From contig NZ_PENI01000009.1 of assembly GCF_003688995.1 (NCBI RefSeq), positions 1 through 64,000 of the forward strand: a stretch of 64,000 nt of DNA, given 5' to 3'. Under the pieces are notes generated by a model. It was not told the DNA's origin and searched no databases. It saw nothing but the letters and a program-made list of their open reading frames with translations. Of the stretch, positions 24,526 to 35,065 are shown piece by piece (positions within the stretch are counted from its first letter, which is position 1; each line of letters starts with the position of its first letter). Source of the stretch: Streptomyces shenzhenensis. GTDB lineage: Bacteria; Actinomycetota; Actinomycetes; Streptomycetales; Streptomycetaceae. The position numbers and the translations under genes are program-made.

Positions 24526-25503
24526 TCAGCGGCGGGCGAAGACGCCAAATTCATCGGCGTTGTCCTTGGTCACGAGCTCGCAGTCGATGGACTGCTTCTC
24601 GGGCTGGCCGGTCTTGCCCGTCTTGATGTATGTGTCCGCCTGTTCGACCGCGCGCTGCGCACCGAGGGCCGCCGGCTGCAGGGCGGTCGCGTCCATGGTT
24701 CCCGCCTTGATCTGGGCGATGGCGTCCGGGCTTCCGTCGAAGCCCACCACCACGACCCCGGTGCGCTTGGCCGACTTCAGCGCCGCCACCGCGCCCAGCG
24801 CCATGGTGTCGTTTCCGGCGATGACACCCTTGATCCTGGGGAAGCGCTGGAGGATGGTTTCCATCTTGGTGAAGGCTTCCTGCTGGTCCCAGTTGGCGGT
24901 CTGCCGGACGACCCGCTTCATGTCGGGGTACTGGGAGATGACGTCCGCGTATCCCTTGGACCGGACGCCGGCATTGGTGTCGGACTCCTTGCCGGTGAGT
25001 TCGACGTAATCGCCCTTGCCGTCCAGGGCCTTGACGAACTGCTGTGCCGAGAGCTGGGCACCCTGGGAGTTGTTCGACACGATCTGTGCCTTGGCGATAC
25101 CCGTCTGGTTGATCTCCCGGTCTATGAGAAAGACGGGGATGCCCGCCTCGGTGGCCTTGCGTACCGGGCCGATCGAGGCGTCGGCACCCGCGTTGTCGAG
25201 GATGATGGCCGCCGCCTTGCGGGAGATCGCGGCGTCGATGAGCTCGCTCTGCTTGTTGGGGTCGTCGTCGTGGGAGGCGACCGACGTCTTGTAGCCGAGG
25301 CTCTTGGCCTTCGCGCCTGCGGCGTCGGCCTCCGCCTTGAAGAAGGGGTTGTCGGGGGAGGGGGTGATGATGGCGATCAGGTTGCTCTTCGACGACGAGG
25401 CCTTGGCGTCGCTGCCCGATGAACCACATGCGGTCATCAGGAGGAGGCCCGCGGTGACGGCGGTGGCGCTGATGAGTACTCTGCCGCGCTTGTGCTGGAA
25501 CAT
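24526..25503 (-). CDS. Sugar ABC transporter substrate-binding lipoprotein (ribose-type)
   Basis: 325 residues. Lipoprotein signal MFQHKRGRVLISATAVTAGL with lipobox LMTAC. Type I periplasmic-binding fold: PDNPFFKAEADAAGAKAKSL, AAAIILDNAGADASIG, FLIDREINQTG, GNDTMALGAVAALK, VVGFDGSPDAI. This is the Peripla_BP_4 class that serves pentoses, tetritols and related sugars. It is the last gene of the importer operon, 78 bp after the permease. If the neighbouring enzymes are read correctly, its ligand is D-apiose or a similar branched or short sugar. Confidence 0.92.
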   Translation of the reverse strand: MFQHKRGRVLISATAVTAGLLLMTACGSSGSDAKASSSKSNLIAIITPSPDNPFFKAEADAAGAKAKSLGYKTSVASHDDDPNKQSELIDAAISRKAAAIILDNAGADASIGPVRKATEAGIPVFLIDREINQTGIAKAQIVSNNSQGAQLSAQQFVKALDGKGDYVELTGKESDTNAGVRSKGYADVISQYPDMKRVVRQTANWDQQEAFTKMETILQRFPRIKGVIAGNDTMALGAVAALKSAKRTGVVVVGFDGSPDAIAQIKAGTMDATALQPAALGAQRAVEQADTYIKTGKTGQPEKQSIDCELVTKDNADEFGVFARR

Positions 25504-25581
25504 GACGGTCTCCTGGGCACTGGTGTGGGATGGAAGAGGCTGCGGGGGGTGGCGTGGGAGAGCGGATGACTGATCCGGGGT

Positions 25582-26722
25582 TCAGGCTTCGGACGTGACG
25601 CGCTGCGGATTCCTGGAGTCGTCCTCGGCGTCCTCGGCGGCGACGGCCACAGCGGATGCGGCTGCCCTGCGGCGACGGAAGCGCTGCTGGCTCTGGTCGA
25701 GGATGACGGCGACGATGATGACGGCGCCCTTGATGAGCATCTGCCAGAACGTCGACACGCCGAGGATCACCAGGCCGTCCGCGAGGAAACCGATGACGAA
25801 GGCGCCGACCAGGGTGCCGCGTACATTGCCGCGCCCGCCGGAAAGGGCGGCGCCGCCGATGACGACCGCCGCGATGGCGTTGAGTTCGAAGGTGTCGCCG
25901 GCCTGCGGTGCGGCGGAGGTGAGTTCGGAGGCGATGATGAGCCCGGATATCGCAGCGCAGGCGCCGGATATGACGTAGACGGCCATCTTGACGCGCTTGA
26001 CGGGAACACCGCTGAGTTCCGTGGCGCGCTCGTTGCCTCCGGTGGCGTAGAGCCAGCGGCCGAAGGGCGTCGACCGCAGGAGGGCGGCGACCAGGGCGGC
26101 CAGTACGATCATGATCCAGACCGCCACCGGCAGACCGAGGGGGCGCCCTTGTCCGAGCCAGTCGAAGCCGGTGTTGTGGGTGCTGGGGTTGCCTGCCAGG
26201 TCGGGATAGGTGGTGCCGTTCGAGATGAGCATGGCGGTGGCGCGTGCCACGTAGAGCATGCCGAGGGTGGCGATGAACGGGGCCACGTTCAGCCGGGTGA
26301 CGAGGATCCCGTTGACCGCGCCGACCAATGCGCCCACGGCGATGCAGATGACGATGACCGCCCAGACCTGAGGATAGGCGACCACGTCGAACGGACTGAG
26401 GTGCAAGCCCTGCAGCAGCTCACCGGCGATCACCCCGGACAGGCCGACGGTCGAGCCGACCGAGAGGTCGATGCCGCCTTTGAGGATGACCAGCAGCATG
26501 CCCAGGGCGAGAATCGCGTTGATCGCCACATGCCTGGTCATGGTGATGACGTTGTCGACGGTCAGGAACGAGTCGGACAGCAGGCTGAAGACGACGATGA
26601 GCACACCGAGCGCGATGAAAGCACGTAGTTCGAAGAGCGAGTCGAGCGTCTTCAGCCGTCGGGCCTGGGCCGCCGCCGTACGCTGCTGTGCACGGACGGT
26701 CTCGTGGTCTTTGGCGAGGGTG

Positions 26723-26730
<8 letters not shown>
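25582..26730 (-). CDS. Sugar ABC transporter permease (RbsC-type)
   Basis: 382 residues from the ATG at 26730, overlapping the ATPase stop by 8 bp. An ATG 12 bp upstream is an alternative. About ten membrane helices with family motifs LGMLLVILKGGIDLSVGS, GRWLYATGGNERATELSGV, and AIAAVVIGGAALSGGRGNVR. An unusually long charged C-terminal tail (about 40 residues, Ala/Glu/Asp-rich) follows the last helix. It pairs with the ATPase and lipoprotein of this operon. Confidence 0.92.
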
Positions 26731-28269
<1,539 letters not shown>

Positions 28270-28273
<4 letters not shown>

Positions 28274-28944
28274 GACGCCGCCTCGATCGAGACGGGCGTG
28301 ACGGTGAGGACGTCCGCGGTCAGCGGTGTCATCGCACCGATGACGGTGATCGTCTTGCCCTTGACCGCAGTGGCACTGAAGGACTTGAGCACGTCAGCCT
28401 TCATCGCGGTGTTCAGCGCGGTCGCGGCGTCGGCGTAATCGACCTGGTTGGTGAACTGGCCGAAGGCGATGAAGCCGGGGGCATCGCGCAGCGCGGTGCC
28501 ATTGACGGCGGGACCGATCTGCACGGAGACACGGGTCTTGCCCAGGTCCGGGACGGTGACGTGAAGGAGGCCGCTCTGCGCGGTGCCGGCGGTGCCGGTC
28601 AAGGTGACGGCATAGCTGTAGGGTCCGGTGCCCGGCCGGTGGCCGTAGCGTCGGCCGGCGGCTTCGGAGTCGGTCGTGATCGCCTTGTGGAGCGTGACGA
28701 TGTCCACGGCGTTCTTCTTGATCGCGGGCACGACCTTCGGCTCGTAGGTGTCGGCCGCGTACGTGGCTGGGCTGAACTTGGGTTTGGCATCGGCGCGGGC
28801 CGTGCTGTCCGAGCGGTAGGTGGTGGTCAGCGCGACCGCGATGATGACAAGCAGGAGAGCGACAGTGGAACCGCGGCCGAGGGTCAGCCAGTTGCGGCGG
28901 TTCTCCGTGCTCCTTCCTTCCTGTGCCGGGGCTGCTGTTGCCAT
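28270..28944 (-). CDS. DUF2291-family membrane-anchored protein
   Basis: 224 residues from the ATG at 28944 (GAGG 7 bp upstream, 9 bp after the kinase stop). One N-terminal membrane segment (STVALLLVIIAVALTT) follows a short polar cytoplasmic part. The rest is an extracytoplasmic beta-rich domain (PYSYAVTLTGTAGTAQSGLL, VSVQIGPAVNGTALRDA, GKTITVIGAM). DUF2291 proteins are recurrent neighbours of ribose-type ABC importers with no settled biochemical role. Its place between kinase and transporter genes suggests an accessory role in uptake. Confidence 0.8.
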
Positions 28945-28952
28945 GAGTTCCT

Positions 28953-30410
28953 CTACTTTCCGCGTGTCCCGAGTTCGCGGGCGGCCATGAGGCGGCGATG
29001 CCATCGCGCGACGGCAACACGGCGGCGTGGTTCGTCCCAGGTGGGTGTGAAGATCTGGAGGTTTGCGTCGGCTCGCTTCTCCAGCTCGTCGGAAGGCCAC
29101 AGGCCAAGCCCGAGTCCGGCCAGGTGTGCGGCTCCTGCGGCGGACAGTTCATGGTGGCGGGTGAGTGCGACGTCGACGTCCGACAGGTCTGCTTGCAGTT
29201 GCATCAGGGCGTCGCTGCGCGTCAGACCGCCGTCGGCGACGACCTGGCGAACAGCCGGCAACTCCGCAAGCACGTCGGCCACTTGACAGGCGACGGATTC
29301 CAGGGCGGCGCGCGCCAGTTGACGCCGGTCGGTGCCCAGGTCGAATCCCGCGAGTACGGGCACGGCCCGAGCGTCCCACCAGGGCGCGCCCAGGCCGCCG
29401 AACGCGGGTACCAGGGTCACATCGCCCGCATCCGAGCCGGCCGCGAGGCCGACGACTTGCTCCGGTGTGATGTCCAGCAGCCCGGCCAGCCAGGTGATGG
29501 TGCGCCCGGAGGAGCGGATGTTGGCCTCTTGGGCGTAGGTGGGTTGTCCGGTGGACCAGGCGATGGTGGTGCATGTGCTGCCGGCAGCCGCCGGGGAACC
29601 GGTCACTGTCATGATCGAGGAACCGGTGCCATAGGTGGCCTTGACGATTCCGGGCCGCCATCCGGCATGTGCGAAGAGCGCGGCATGCGAGTCGCCCAGG
29701 ACCGCGAGGACCGGGGTGCCGTCGGCCAGGGGAGCGAGACCCTTCAGCCGGCCGAAGGGCCCGGTTGAGGGAACGACCCGGCTCAGGGCCGCGCGGGGTA
29801 CGTCGAAGAGGTCGAGCAGCTCCTGGTCCCAGTCGCCGGTGCCCAGATTGAGCAGCTGGGTCCGGGAGGCGTTGCCCATCTCGGTGACCGCGTTGCCGGT
29901 GAGCGTGTGCAGCAGGAAGGCGTCCACCGTGCCGAGGCGCAGTCGGCCGGCGCGGCTGCCGGCCCGCGAGGGGTCGTGTTCGTCGAGGAGTGCGGCCATC
30001 TTGAGGGCCGAGAACATGGGGTCGAGCGGCAGGCCGGTACGGTGCCGGACCTCCTCGCTCATTCCCACCCGGTCGAGCCGGGCCGCACGCTCGGTGCCGC
30101 GCTGATCCTGCCAGCTGACCAGGGGCGCGATGGGCAGTCCGGTGTCGGCGTCCCACAGCACGACCGACTCGCGTTGTGTGCTGAGCGCGACGCCGGCCAC
30201 GGTGCTCGGATCGACAGCCTTGAGGCATTCGGCCACGGCTGTGCGAACGCTGCCGAGGAGGGCCAGCGCGTCCTGCTCGACGAGCCCCGGGCCGGGATGG
30301 GACTGAGACAGCGGAACGGCGGCACGTGCCACCACGTCACCAGCAGCATCGAGGAGCAGCGCCTTGGTGGAGCTCGTGCCCTGGTCGATGGCGAGAACAT
30401 GCGGCTTCAT
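28953..30410 (-). CDS. FGGY-family sugar kinase (candidate D-apulose kinase)
   Basis: 485 residues, ATG overlapping the transketolase stop (ATGA). FGGY fold: N-domain phosphate loop AIDQGTSSTKALLLD, catalytic-region SWQDQRGTERAARL, C-domain ATYGTGSSIMTVTGSP, LVPAFGGLGAPWWD, and adenosine motif VVADGGLTRSDALMQLQADL. Sequence alone suggests a xylulose/glycerol-kinase-like enzyme. Its location in one message with an isomerase and a split transketolase fits D-apulose kinase (AplK) of the non-oxidative apiose route. That assignment is inference from gene content. Confidence 0.88.
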   Translation of the reverse strand: MKPHVLAIDQGTSSTKALLLDAAGDVVARAAVPLSQSHPGPGLVEQDALALLGSVRTAVAECLKAVDPSTVAGVALSTQRESVVLWDADTGLPIAPLVSWQDQRGTERAARLDRVGMSEEVRHRTGLPLDPMFSALKMAALLDEHDPSRAGSRAGRLRLGTVDAFLLHTLTGNAVTEMGNASRTQLLNLGTGDWDQELLDLFDVPRAALSRVVPSTGPFGRLKGLAPLADGTPVLAVLGDSHAALFAHAGWRPGIVKATYGTGSSIMTVTGSPAAAGSTCTTIAWSTGQPTYAQEANIRSSGRTITWLAGLLDITPEQVVGLAAGSDAGDVTLVPAFGGLGAPWWDARAVPVLAGFDLGTDRRQLARAALESVACQVADVLAELPAVRQVVADGGLTRSDALMQLQADLSDVDVALTRHHELSAAGAAHLAGLGLGLWPSDELEKRADANLQIFTPTWDEPRRRVAVARWHRRLMAARELGTRGK

Positions 30411-31363
30411 CTCGCCCGATCCAGAATCTCACGTGCGGCTTCGGCGATGCCCTCGGCGGTGAGGCCGAAGTGCTCCAGGAGGAAGGAGGTGCTGCCGGTC
30501 GGGGCGAAAGAGGGCACGCCCAGCATGCGTACGGGGACGAGATGCCGTTCGGTGACGACGCGCGCGACGGCAGCGCCCAGGCCGCCCGAGAGGAGGCCCT
30601 CCTCCGCCGTGACGATGCCGCTGGTCTCGCGCGCGGCGGCCAGCACGGCCTCCCTGTCCAGCGGTTCGACGAACGTCATGTTGAGTACGCGGGCCGAGAT
30701 GCCCTGTCGTTCCAGGAGCGCGGCGGCGCCCAGGGCGCGCGACACCATCGTGCCCACTGCGATCACGGTGACGTCCGTGCCGTCGACGATACGTGTGGCC
30801 CGGCCGGCTTCGAACGGAGCGCCGGCGGGGGTGACGGCAGGGACCTTGAACCGCGGGATGCGGATGTACGTCGGCTTGCCCGAAGCGACGGCCCAGCGCA
30901 GCGCACTGCGGGTCTCGGCGGGATCCGCCGGCACGATGATCTCCAGGCCGGGTACCGCGCGCATCCAGGAGAGGTCTTCGATGGAGTGGTGGGTCGGCCC
31001 CAGCTCGCCGTAGGCCATGCCCGGGCTCTGCCCGCAGAGGATCACATGACGATGGGTGTAGGCGACGTCGGCCTTGATCTGCTCCAGGGCACGACCGGTG
31101 AGAAAGGGCGCCGCAGCGGACACGAAGGGGATGAAGCCGGCGTTGGCGAGACCCGCCGAGACACCGACCAAGTCCTGTTCGGCGATGCCGACGTTGATCA
31201 GCCTGGTGGGAAACTCCTCGCGGAATCTGACCAGGTTGCTGGAGCCGACGGAGTCGTTGCAGACCGCTACGATCCGCTCGTCGGAGCGGGCCAGCGCGGC
31301 GAGTTCGTCGGCGAAGTCCGCCCGGCAGTCGTAGGTGGGGGACTGCTCGGCCGCGGTGGTCAT
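30407..31363 (-). CDS. Transketolase C-terminal-type subunit (candidate AptB)
   Basis: 318 residues from the ATG at 31363, overlapping the partner subunit's stop (ATGA). It has the pyrimidine-binding domain (NVGIAEQDLVGVSAGLANAG with the TPP-activating Glu, FVSAAAPFLTGRALEQI, MAYGELGPTHHSIEDLSWM) and the C-terminal transketolase domain (TVIAVGTMVSRALGAA). It works only with the N-terminal subunit next to it. Split transketolases beside a sugar kinase and isomerase are the hallmark of apulose-4-phosphate transketolase. Confidence 0.88.
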   Translation of the reverse strand: MTTAAEQSPTYDCRADFADELAALARSDERIVAVCNDSVGSSNLVRFREEFPTRLINVGIAEQDLVGVSAGLANAGFIPFVSAAAPFLTGRALEQIKADVAYTHRHVILCGQSPGMAYGELGPTHHSIEDLSWMRAVPGLEIIVPADPAETRSALRWAVASGKPTYIRIPRFKVPAVTPAGAPFEAGRATRIVDGTDVTVIAVGTMVSRALGAAALLERQGISARVLNMTFVEPLDREAVLAAARETSGIVTAEEGLLSGGLGAAVARVVTERHLVPVRMLGVPSFAPTGSTSFLLEHFGLTAEGIAEAAREILDRAR

Positions 31364-32268
31364 CGGTTGAGCTCCTCGAGTGCGAGACGGACCTGCTCGT
31401 CGGTGGGTACCTTGTGGTGCCACTCGACGCGGTCCTCCATGAACGAAACACCCTTGCCCTTGACGGTGTTGGCGATCACCGCGACGGGGCGGCCGGTCGT
31501 GGACGCCGCGTACGCCTCCTTGATCGCCCGGTGGTCGTGGCCGTCGATGACGCGGACCTCCCACCCGAAGCTCGCCCACTTCTCGGCCAAGGGCTCCAGG
31601 GTCTTGGTGTCCTCGGTCCTGGCACCCTGCTGGAGTCGGTTGCGGTCCACCACGGCCGTCAGGTTGGCCAACTTGTAGTGGGCGGCCGTCATGGCGGCCT
31701 CCCAGTTACTGCCCTCCTGCATCTCGCCGTCGCCGAGGACGACGATGGTGCGCCAGGTCTCCCCTCGTAGCTGTGCGCCGAGTGCGCAGCCGGTGGCGAC
31801 GGGGAAACCGTGGCCGAGGGGACCCGTGTTGGTCTCGACGCCAGGCACCTTGAGCCGCGCGGGGTGACCGTTGAGCGGTGACAGCGGTGCCATGAACTCG
31901 CTCAACCGCGCGCGGGGGAAGAACCCGCACGAGGCCAGGGTCGAGTACAGCGCGGCGGCGCAGTGCCCCTTGCTGAGGACGAAGCGGTCGCGCTGCGGGG
32001 TGTCAGGTGTGGTCGGATCGAGCCGCAGTGTGCCCCACAGCGCGGTGACCAGCAGGTCGGTCACCGACAGATCACCGCCGACGTGACCCATGCCGGCCGA
32101 CTGGATGGTGGTGAGGATGTCGCGTCGTACGGAGGTGGAGATCTCGGCGAGTTCCGCGGCGGCCTCGGCCGGTGACGCCGCACGCAGCCGGGCACTTCGC
32201 TGCCCATAGGTGTCGGCAGCGGACTCGTCGGGCCGCAACGGGGCGGCGCTCTCCAGGGCGGCGGTCAC
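31360..32268 (-). CDS. Transketolase N-terminal-type subunit (candidate AptA)
   Basis: 302 residues; GTG start overlapping the isomerase stop (GTGA). TPP diphosphate-binding domain: AGMGHVGGDLSVTDLLV, FVLSKGHCAAALYS, ETNTGPLGHGFPVATGCA, and the GDG...N metal/TPP motif VVLGDGEMQEGSNWEAA ending in VVDRNRLQQG. Length is typical for the A subunit of a split transketolase. With its B partner it would cleave the phosphorylated ketose, transferring a two-carbon unit to glyceraldehyde 3-phosphate. Confidence 0.88.
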   Translation of the reverse strand: MTAALESAAPLRPDESAADTYGQRSARLRAASPAEAAAELAEISTSVRRDILTTIQSAGMGHVGGDLSVTDLLVTALWGTLRLDPTTPDTPQRDRFVLSKGHCAAALYSTLASCGFFPRARLSEFMAPLSPLNGHPARLKVPGVETNTGPLGHGFPVATGCALGAQLRGETWRTIVVLGDGEMQEGSNWEAAMTAAHYKLANLTAVVDRNRLQQGARTEDTKTLEPLAEKWASFGWEVRVIDGHDHRAIKEAYAASTTGRPVAVIANTVKGKGVSFMEDRVEWHHKVPTDEQVRLALEELNR

Positions 32269-33302
32269 TCGGACTCACTTTCCGCGAGCGCTCGGAACAA
32301 CGCCCGCTTCGCGATGCGCTGGGCACCCAGGGCGTCCTGCGCGGACTGTGCGGCGGTCAGCGCGTCCCGGTCGAGGTAGCCGAGCGCCCGATGGAACGCA
32401 CGCATGGTGCGGATGCCGGCACGCGCGGCCTCGACCGGGTCCTCCCGGAACGGGAACTGGTCGAGTTGCCAGACTCCCTCCCAGCCCGCGTCGTGCAGCG
32501 CGAAGAAGAACTCGAAGGTCTCCAGCAGGTGCACGGAGCCGACGACCATGTCGTCGTCCCAGCCCCGGAAGTTGTCGTTGACGTCGATCGCGAAGAGCTT
32601 GTCGCGGGCGATCGCCATCCGGGCCGCCTCGGCGGGCGTCTCGCCACCGTAGAGCGAGTGACCAAAGTCGAGCAGGACACCGACGTTGTCCACGCCCATG
32701 TCCTCGATCGCCAGAAGCGTGCGGGCGACGGACGAGAAGACCATCCGGTTACGGGGCTCGCGCGGCTTGTACTCGATCGCGAACTTGAGGTCGGGGAAGG
32801 ATTGGGCGACCTCACGCACAGCGCTCACCGACTTGTCCCAGAGGTCGCTGTAGTCGGCCTGGAAGGGGTAGTCGTAGCCGTCCTGTCCCGGCCACAGTTT
32901 GACGTAGTCGACACCGAGCTCGCGTCCGACCTCGGCCGAGGCCGACACCAGGTCGATGGCCTGGCGGCGGATGCCCGGATCGGGGTTGGTGAAGCCGCCC
33001 TTGGCGAACTTGCCGGTGTAGAACTCCGGCGTCACAGCGATGGCCCGCAGGTTCTGCTCGGCCAGCGCTTCCTTGACCTGCCCGGTGCTGATGTCCCCCG
33101 GCGGGAAGGGCCAGTTGAGGTCGAGGACTGACAGGTCACCGACGGCTCCGGCTAGCTTGATGGCGTCGAGGACGGTACGCGGATCGCCGTATCCGTCGGT
33201 GGCGTAGCGGTCGACGTAGGTGGCGAAGTGCCAGACCCCTGCGCCGTACACCGGTTCGCCATCCATGCCACGTTGCATGTCTATGCGGTCCTGATTGAAC
33301 AT
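32265..33302 (-). CDS. Sugar isomerase, AP-endonuclease-2/xylose-isomerase-like TIM barrel (candidate D-apiose isomerase)
   Basis: 345 residues from the ATG at 33302; later ATGs at 33278 and 33266 are possible. The (beta/alpha)8 metal-dependent fold is visible: GAGVWHFATYVDRYATDGYG, KLWPGQDGYDYP, FAIEYKPREPRNRMVF (Glu ligand), NVGVLLDFGHSLYGGE (Asp-x-x-His), AIDVNDNFRGWDDDMVVGS, and LDQFPFRED. It is the first gene of the operon. Together with the kinase and split transketolase it matches ApsE, which converts D-apiose to D-apulose. Other pentose or tetrulose isomerases are not excluded. Confidence 0.85.
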   Translation of the reverse strand: MFNQDRIDMQRGMDGEPVYGAGVWHFATYVDRYATDGYGDPRTVLDAIKLAGAVGDLSVLDLNWPFPPGDISTGQVKEALAEQNLRAIAVTPEFYTGKFAKGGFTNPDPGIRRQAIDLVSASAEVGRELGVDYVKLWPGQDGYDYPFQADYSDLWDKSVSAVREVAQSFPDLKFAIEYKPREPRNRMVFSSVARTLLAIEDMGVDNVGVLLDFGHSLYGGETPAEAARMAIARDKLFAIDVNDNFRGWDDDMVVGSVHLLETFEFFFALHDAGWEGVWQLDQFPFREDPVEAARAGIRTMRAFHRALGYLDRDALTAAQSAQDALGAQRIAKRALFRALAESESE

Positions 33303-33308
33303 GCCGAT

Positions 33309-33338
33309 AAGTTACGGACGCATGTCGTGGGGTGTCAA
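33309..33338 (-). promoter_or_regulatory. Promoter of the isomerase-transketolase-kinase-transporter operon, probably leaderless
   Basis: On the minus strand, consensus TTGACA (33333-33338) and TAACTT (33309-33314) are 18 bp apart. The -10 ends six bases before the ATG at 33302, so transcription should start at or next to the A of the start codon. No ribosome site precedes that ATG. Confidence 0.7.
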
Positions 33339-33391
33339 GAGGTGTGCAGGCCCCGGCTCAACGGTGGCTTTCTTGCTCGCATCACCGCAGT

Positions 33392-33940
33392 TCAGCGCCC
33401 TGACAACGGCGGCGCGAGTTGTTGAACCCGGGGGTGAGGGAGCCGAATTGACTCCACGGACGGCGCATACGTCCGCTGCGTCATGCCTGGGGCGCGTCGG
33501 AAGGCGCGGCTGGAAGTGTGTGGAGAGCCGTATCCGGTATCGCGGAGCCGGACGGACGCCAGGTCCATGCGCCACTGCGTCACATACGCGCCCGGCGCGT
33601 GTCCGAGGGCGGACCGGAAGCGCTCCTCGCTGGGCGGCGTCATGTCGCCGTAGGTGGCGATCAACCGGTCCTCGGTCTCGGCCAGGTCGGTCAGGGCCTC
33701 GTCGGCCCCGAGTTCGCGGAGTCCGGCGGCCCGGTCCGGCGAACCGGCGAGTGCCGTCACCCGGGCGCCTGCCGGCACCGCCAGTTGGACGGCGAAGTGC
33801 CCCACGCCCCCGCTGGCGCCGGTGACCAGGACGTTGCGCGCCAGCAGGGAACGCTTGCGCAGCACCCGGAGTGCGGTGCCGACCCCCAGCGCGGCGGCGT
33901 CGGCCACGACCAGGACGGCGACCAGCCCCGTGAGCATCAA
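33392..33940 (-). pseudogene. Chimeric remnant: MDR oxidoreductase cofactor domain joined to a broken AraC C-terminus
   Basis: An open frame of 182 codons that does not match one family. Codons 1-95 are the Rossmann part of a zinc-type/quinone oxidoreductase (NVLVTGASGGVGHFAVQLA, LRELGADEALTDLAE) with no N-terminal or catalytic domain. Codons ~106-165 resemble the end of an AraC/XylS HTH region (SEERFRSALGHAPGAYVTQW, RMDLASVRLRDT, SRAFRRAPGMTQRTY). About 15 residues that should lie between RLRDT and GYGS are missing. It looks like two decayed genes fused in frame by deletion. Expression is doubtful. Confidence 0.65.
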
Positions 33941-34903
33941 TCAGTTGACGATCTGTGTCGGCCGGTCGTCCCGGTAGGGCGCAAGGAAGTCGGAGAGCGC
34001 GGCCAGCATCTCCTCGGGGGCCTCCTCCGCGGGATAGTGGCCGCAGTCCGGGATGATCAAGCTGTCGACGTGCTCGGCCGCGAGCCTCATGGTGGTGGCG
34101 ACGAGCTCGCCGGAGTTCGCCGCGCCGGCGATGGCCAGCACGGGCAGAGTGAGCCGGGTGGTCTTGCGCAACGCGTTCTGCGCGATGGTCTCGTCCAGCG
34201 CGCGGTAGAAGTCGAAGCTGGCCCGCAGCGCGTCCGGATCCGAGGCAAGAGTGTCGATGTAGTACCGCACGGCCGACTCCGGCAGCGGTCGGGCGGCCTT
34301 GGTGGCGAACTGGGCGCCGAAGTACAGGTGTTCCCGGCCGCGGACGAGCTCCTCGTTCAGCTCGGCGAGGCGGTTGAAGGCGAAGTGCCAGAGTCGCGTG
34401 TTGCCCTCCCGGCTGCCGAACAGCGGGGGAGAGGGGGACACACCGGGTATGGCTGCCTCGGCGACCGCGAGCCGCACGACGCGGTCGGGGTGATCGGCGG
34501 CGAGGGCGTAGGCCGTCCACATGCCGACATCGTGGCCGACCATGGCGAAACGCTCGTGACCCAGCGCCGTCATCAGCTCGGCCATGTCGTCGGCGAGGGT
34601 GGCGGTGTCGTAACCGTCGCGGGGTTTGTCGGACAGCCCGACACCGCGTGGGTCGACCGCGACGACCCGGAAATCCTCGGCCAGCGCCGGCATCAGCAGG
34701 CGCCATGCGTACCAAGTCTGCGGCCAGCCGGCAAGCAGGAGCAGCGGCGGCCCGTCGCCGCCGACCACGGCGTGCAGACGCACATCGCCGGCATCCACAT
34801 ATCGGCTGGTGAACATCGCGGTGAAGCCGGCCGGCAGGTCCGGCGCGGCGAGGACTGAGCCGGGGCCCTCGGGCGCGGGCCGACGCCGCGGTTTCTCGTT
34901 CAT
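33941..34903 (-). CDS. Alpha/beta hydrolase of the haloalkane dehalogenase/epoxide hydrolase type
   Basis: 320 residues from the ATG at 34903, six bases after AAGGGG; the ATG two codons upstream is less well placed. The nucleophile elbow is GHDVG with Asp as nucleophile. The oxyanion region is LLAGWPQTWYAWRLLMPAL, RGVGLSDKP follows, and the catalytic His is in IIPDCGHYPAEEAPEEML. The Asp nucleophile separates it from esterases. The Trp-Pro in GWPQTWY fits epoxide hydrolases. Divergent from the TetR gene, whose operators overlap its promoter. Confidence 0.88.
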   Translation of the reverse strand: MNEKPRRRPAPEGPGSVLAAPDLPAGFTAMFTSRYVDAGDVRLHAVVGGDGPPLLLLAGWPQTWYAWRLLMPALAEDFRVVAVDPRGVGLSDKPRDGYDTATLADDMAELMTALGHERFAMVGHDVGMWTAYALAADHPDRVVRLAVAEAAIPGVSPSPPLFGSREGNTRLWHFAFNRLAELNEELVRGREHLYFGAQFATKAARPLPESAVRYYIDTLASDPDALRASFDFYRALDETIAQNALRKTTRLTLPVLAIAGAANSGELVATTMRLAAEHVDSLIIPDCGHYPAEEAPEEMLAALSDFLAPYRDDRPTQIVN

Positions 34904-34955
34904 GGGCATCCCCTTCAGAGTCGGTGCGTGGGGGTGATGCCCTCACCGTAGCCAT

Positions 34956-34998
34956 CTTGGATCGATCGGTTCAAGATTCTTGGACCGATCGATCCAAG
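34956..34998. promoter_or_regulatory. Double TetR-type operator between divergent hydrolase and regulator genes
   Basis: Two 20-bp near-palindromes in inverted orientation, CTTGGATCGATCGGTTCAAG (34956-34975) and CTTGGACCGATCGATCCAAG (34979-34998), are separated by 3 bp and match at 19 of 20 positions after inversion. On the minus strand TTGAAC and TACGGT, 18 bp apart, place the hydrolase promoter inside the operator. Confidence 0.8.
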
Positions 34999-35065
34999 AA
35001 TGTTGGTAGGCTCACATCGGCGGCGCGGACGACGCCAGAGCGGTCGGGACCGAAGGAGGCCAAGC

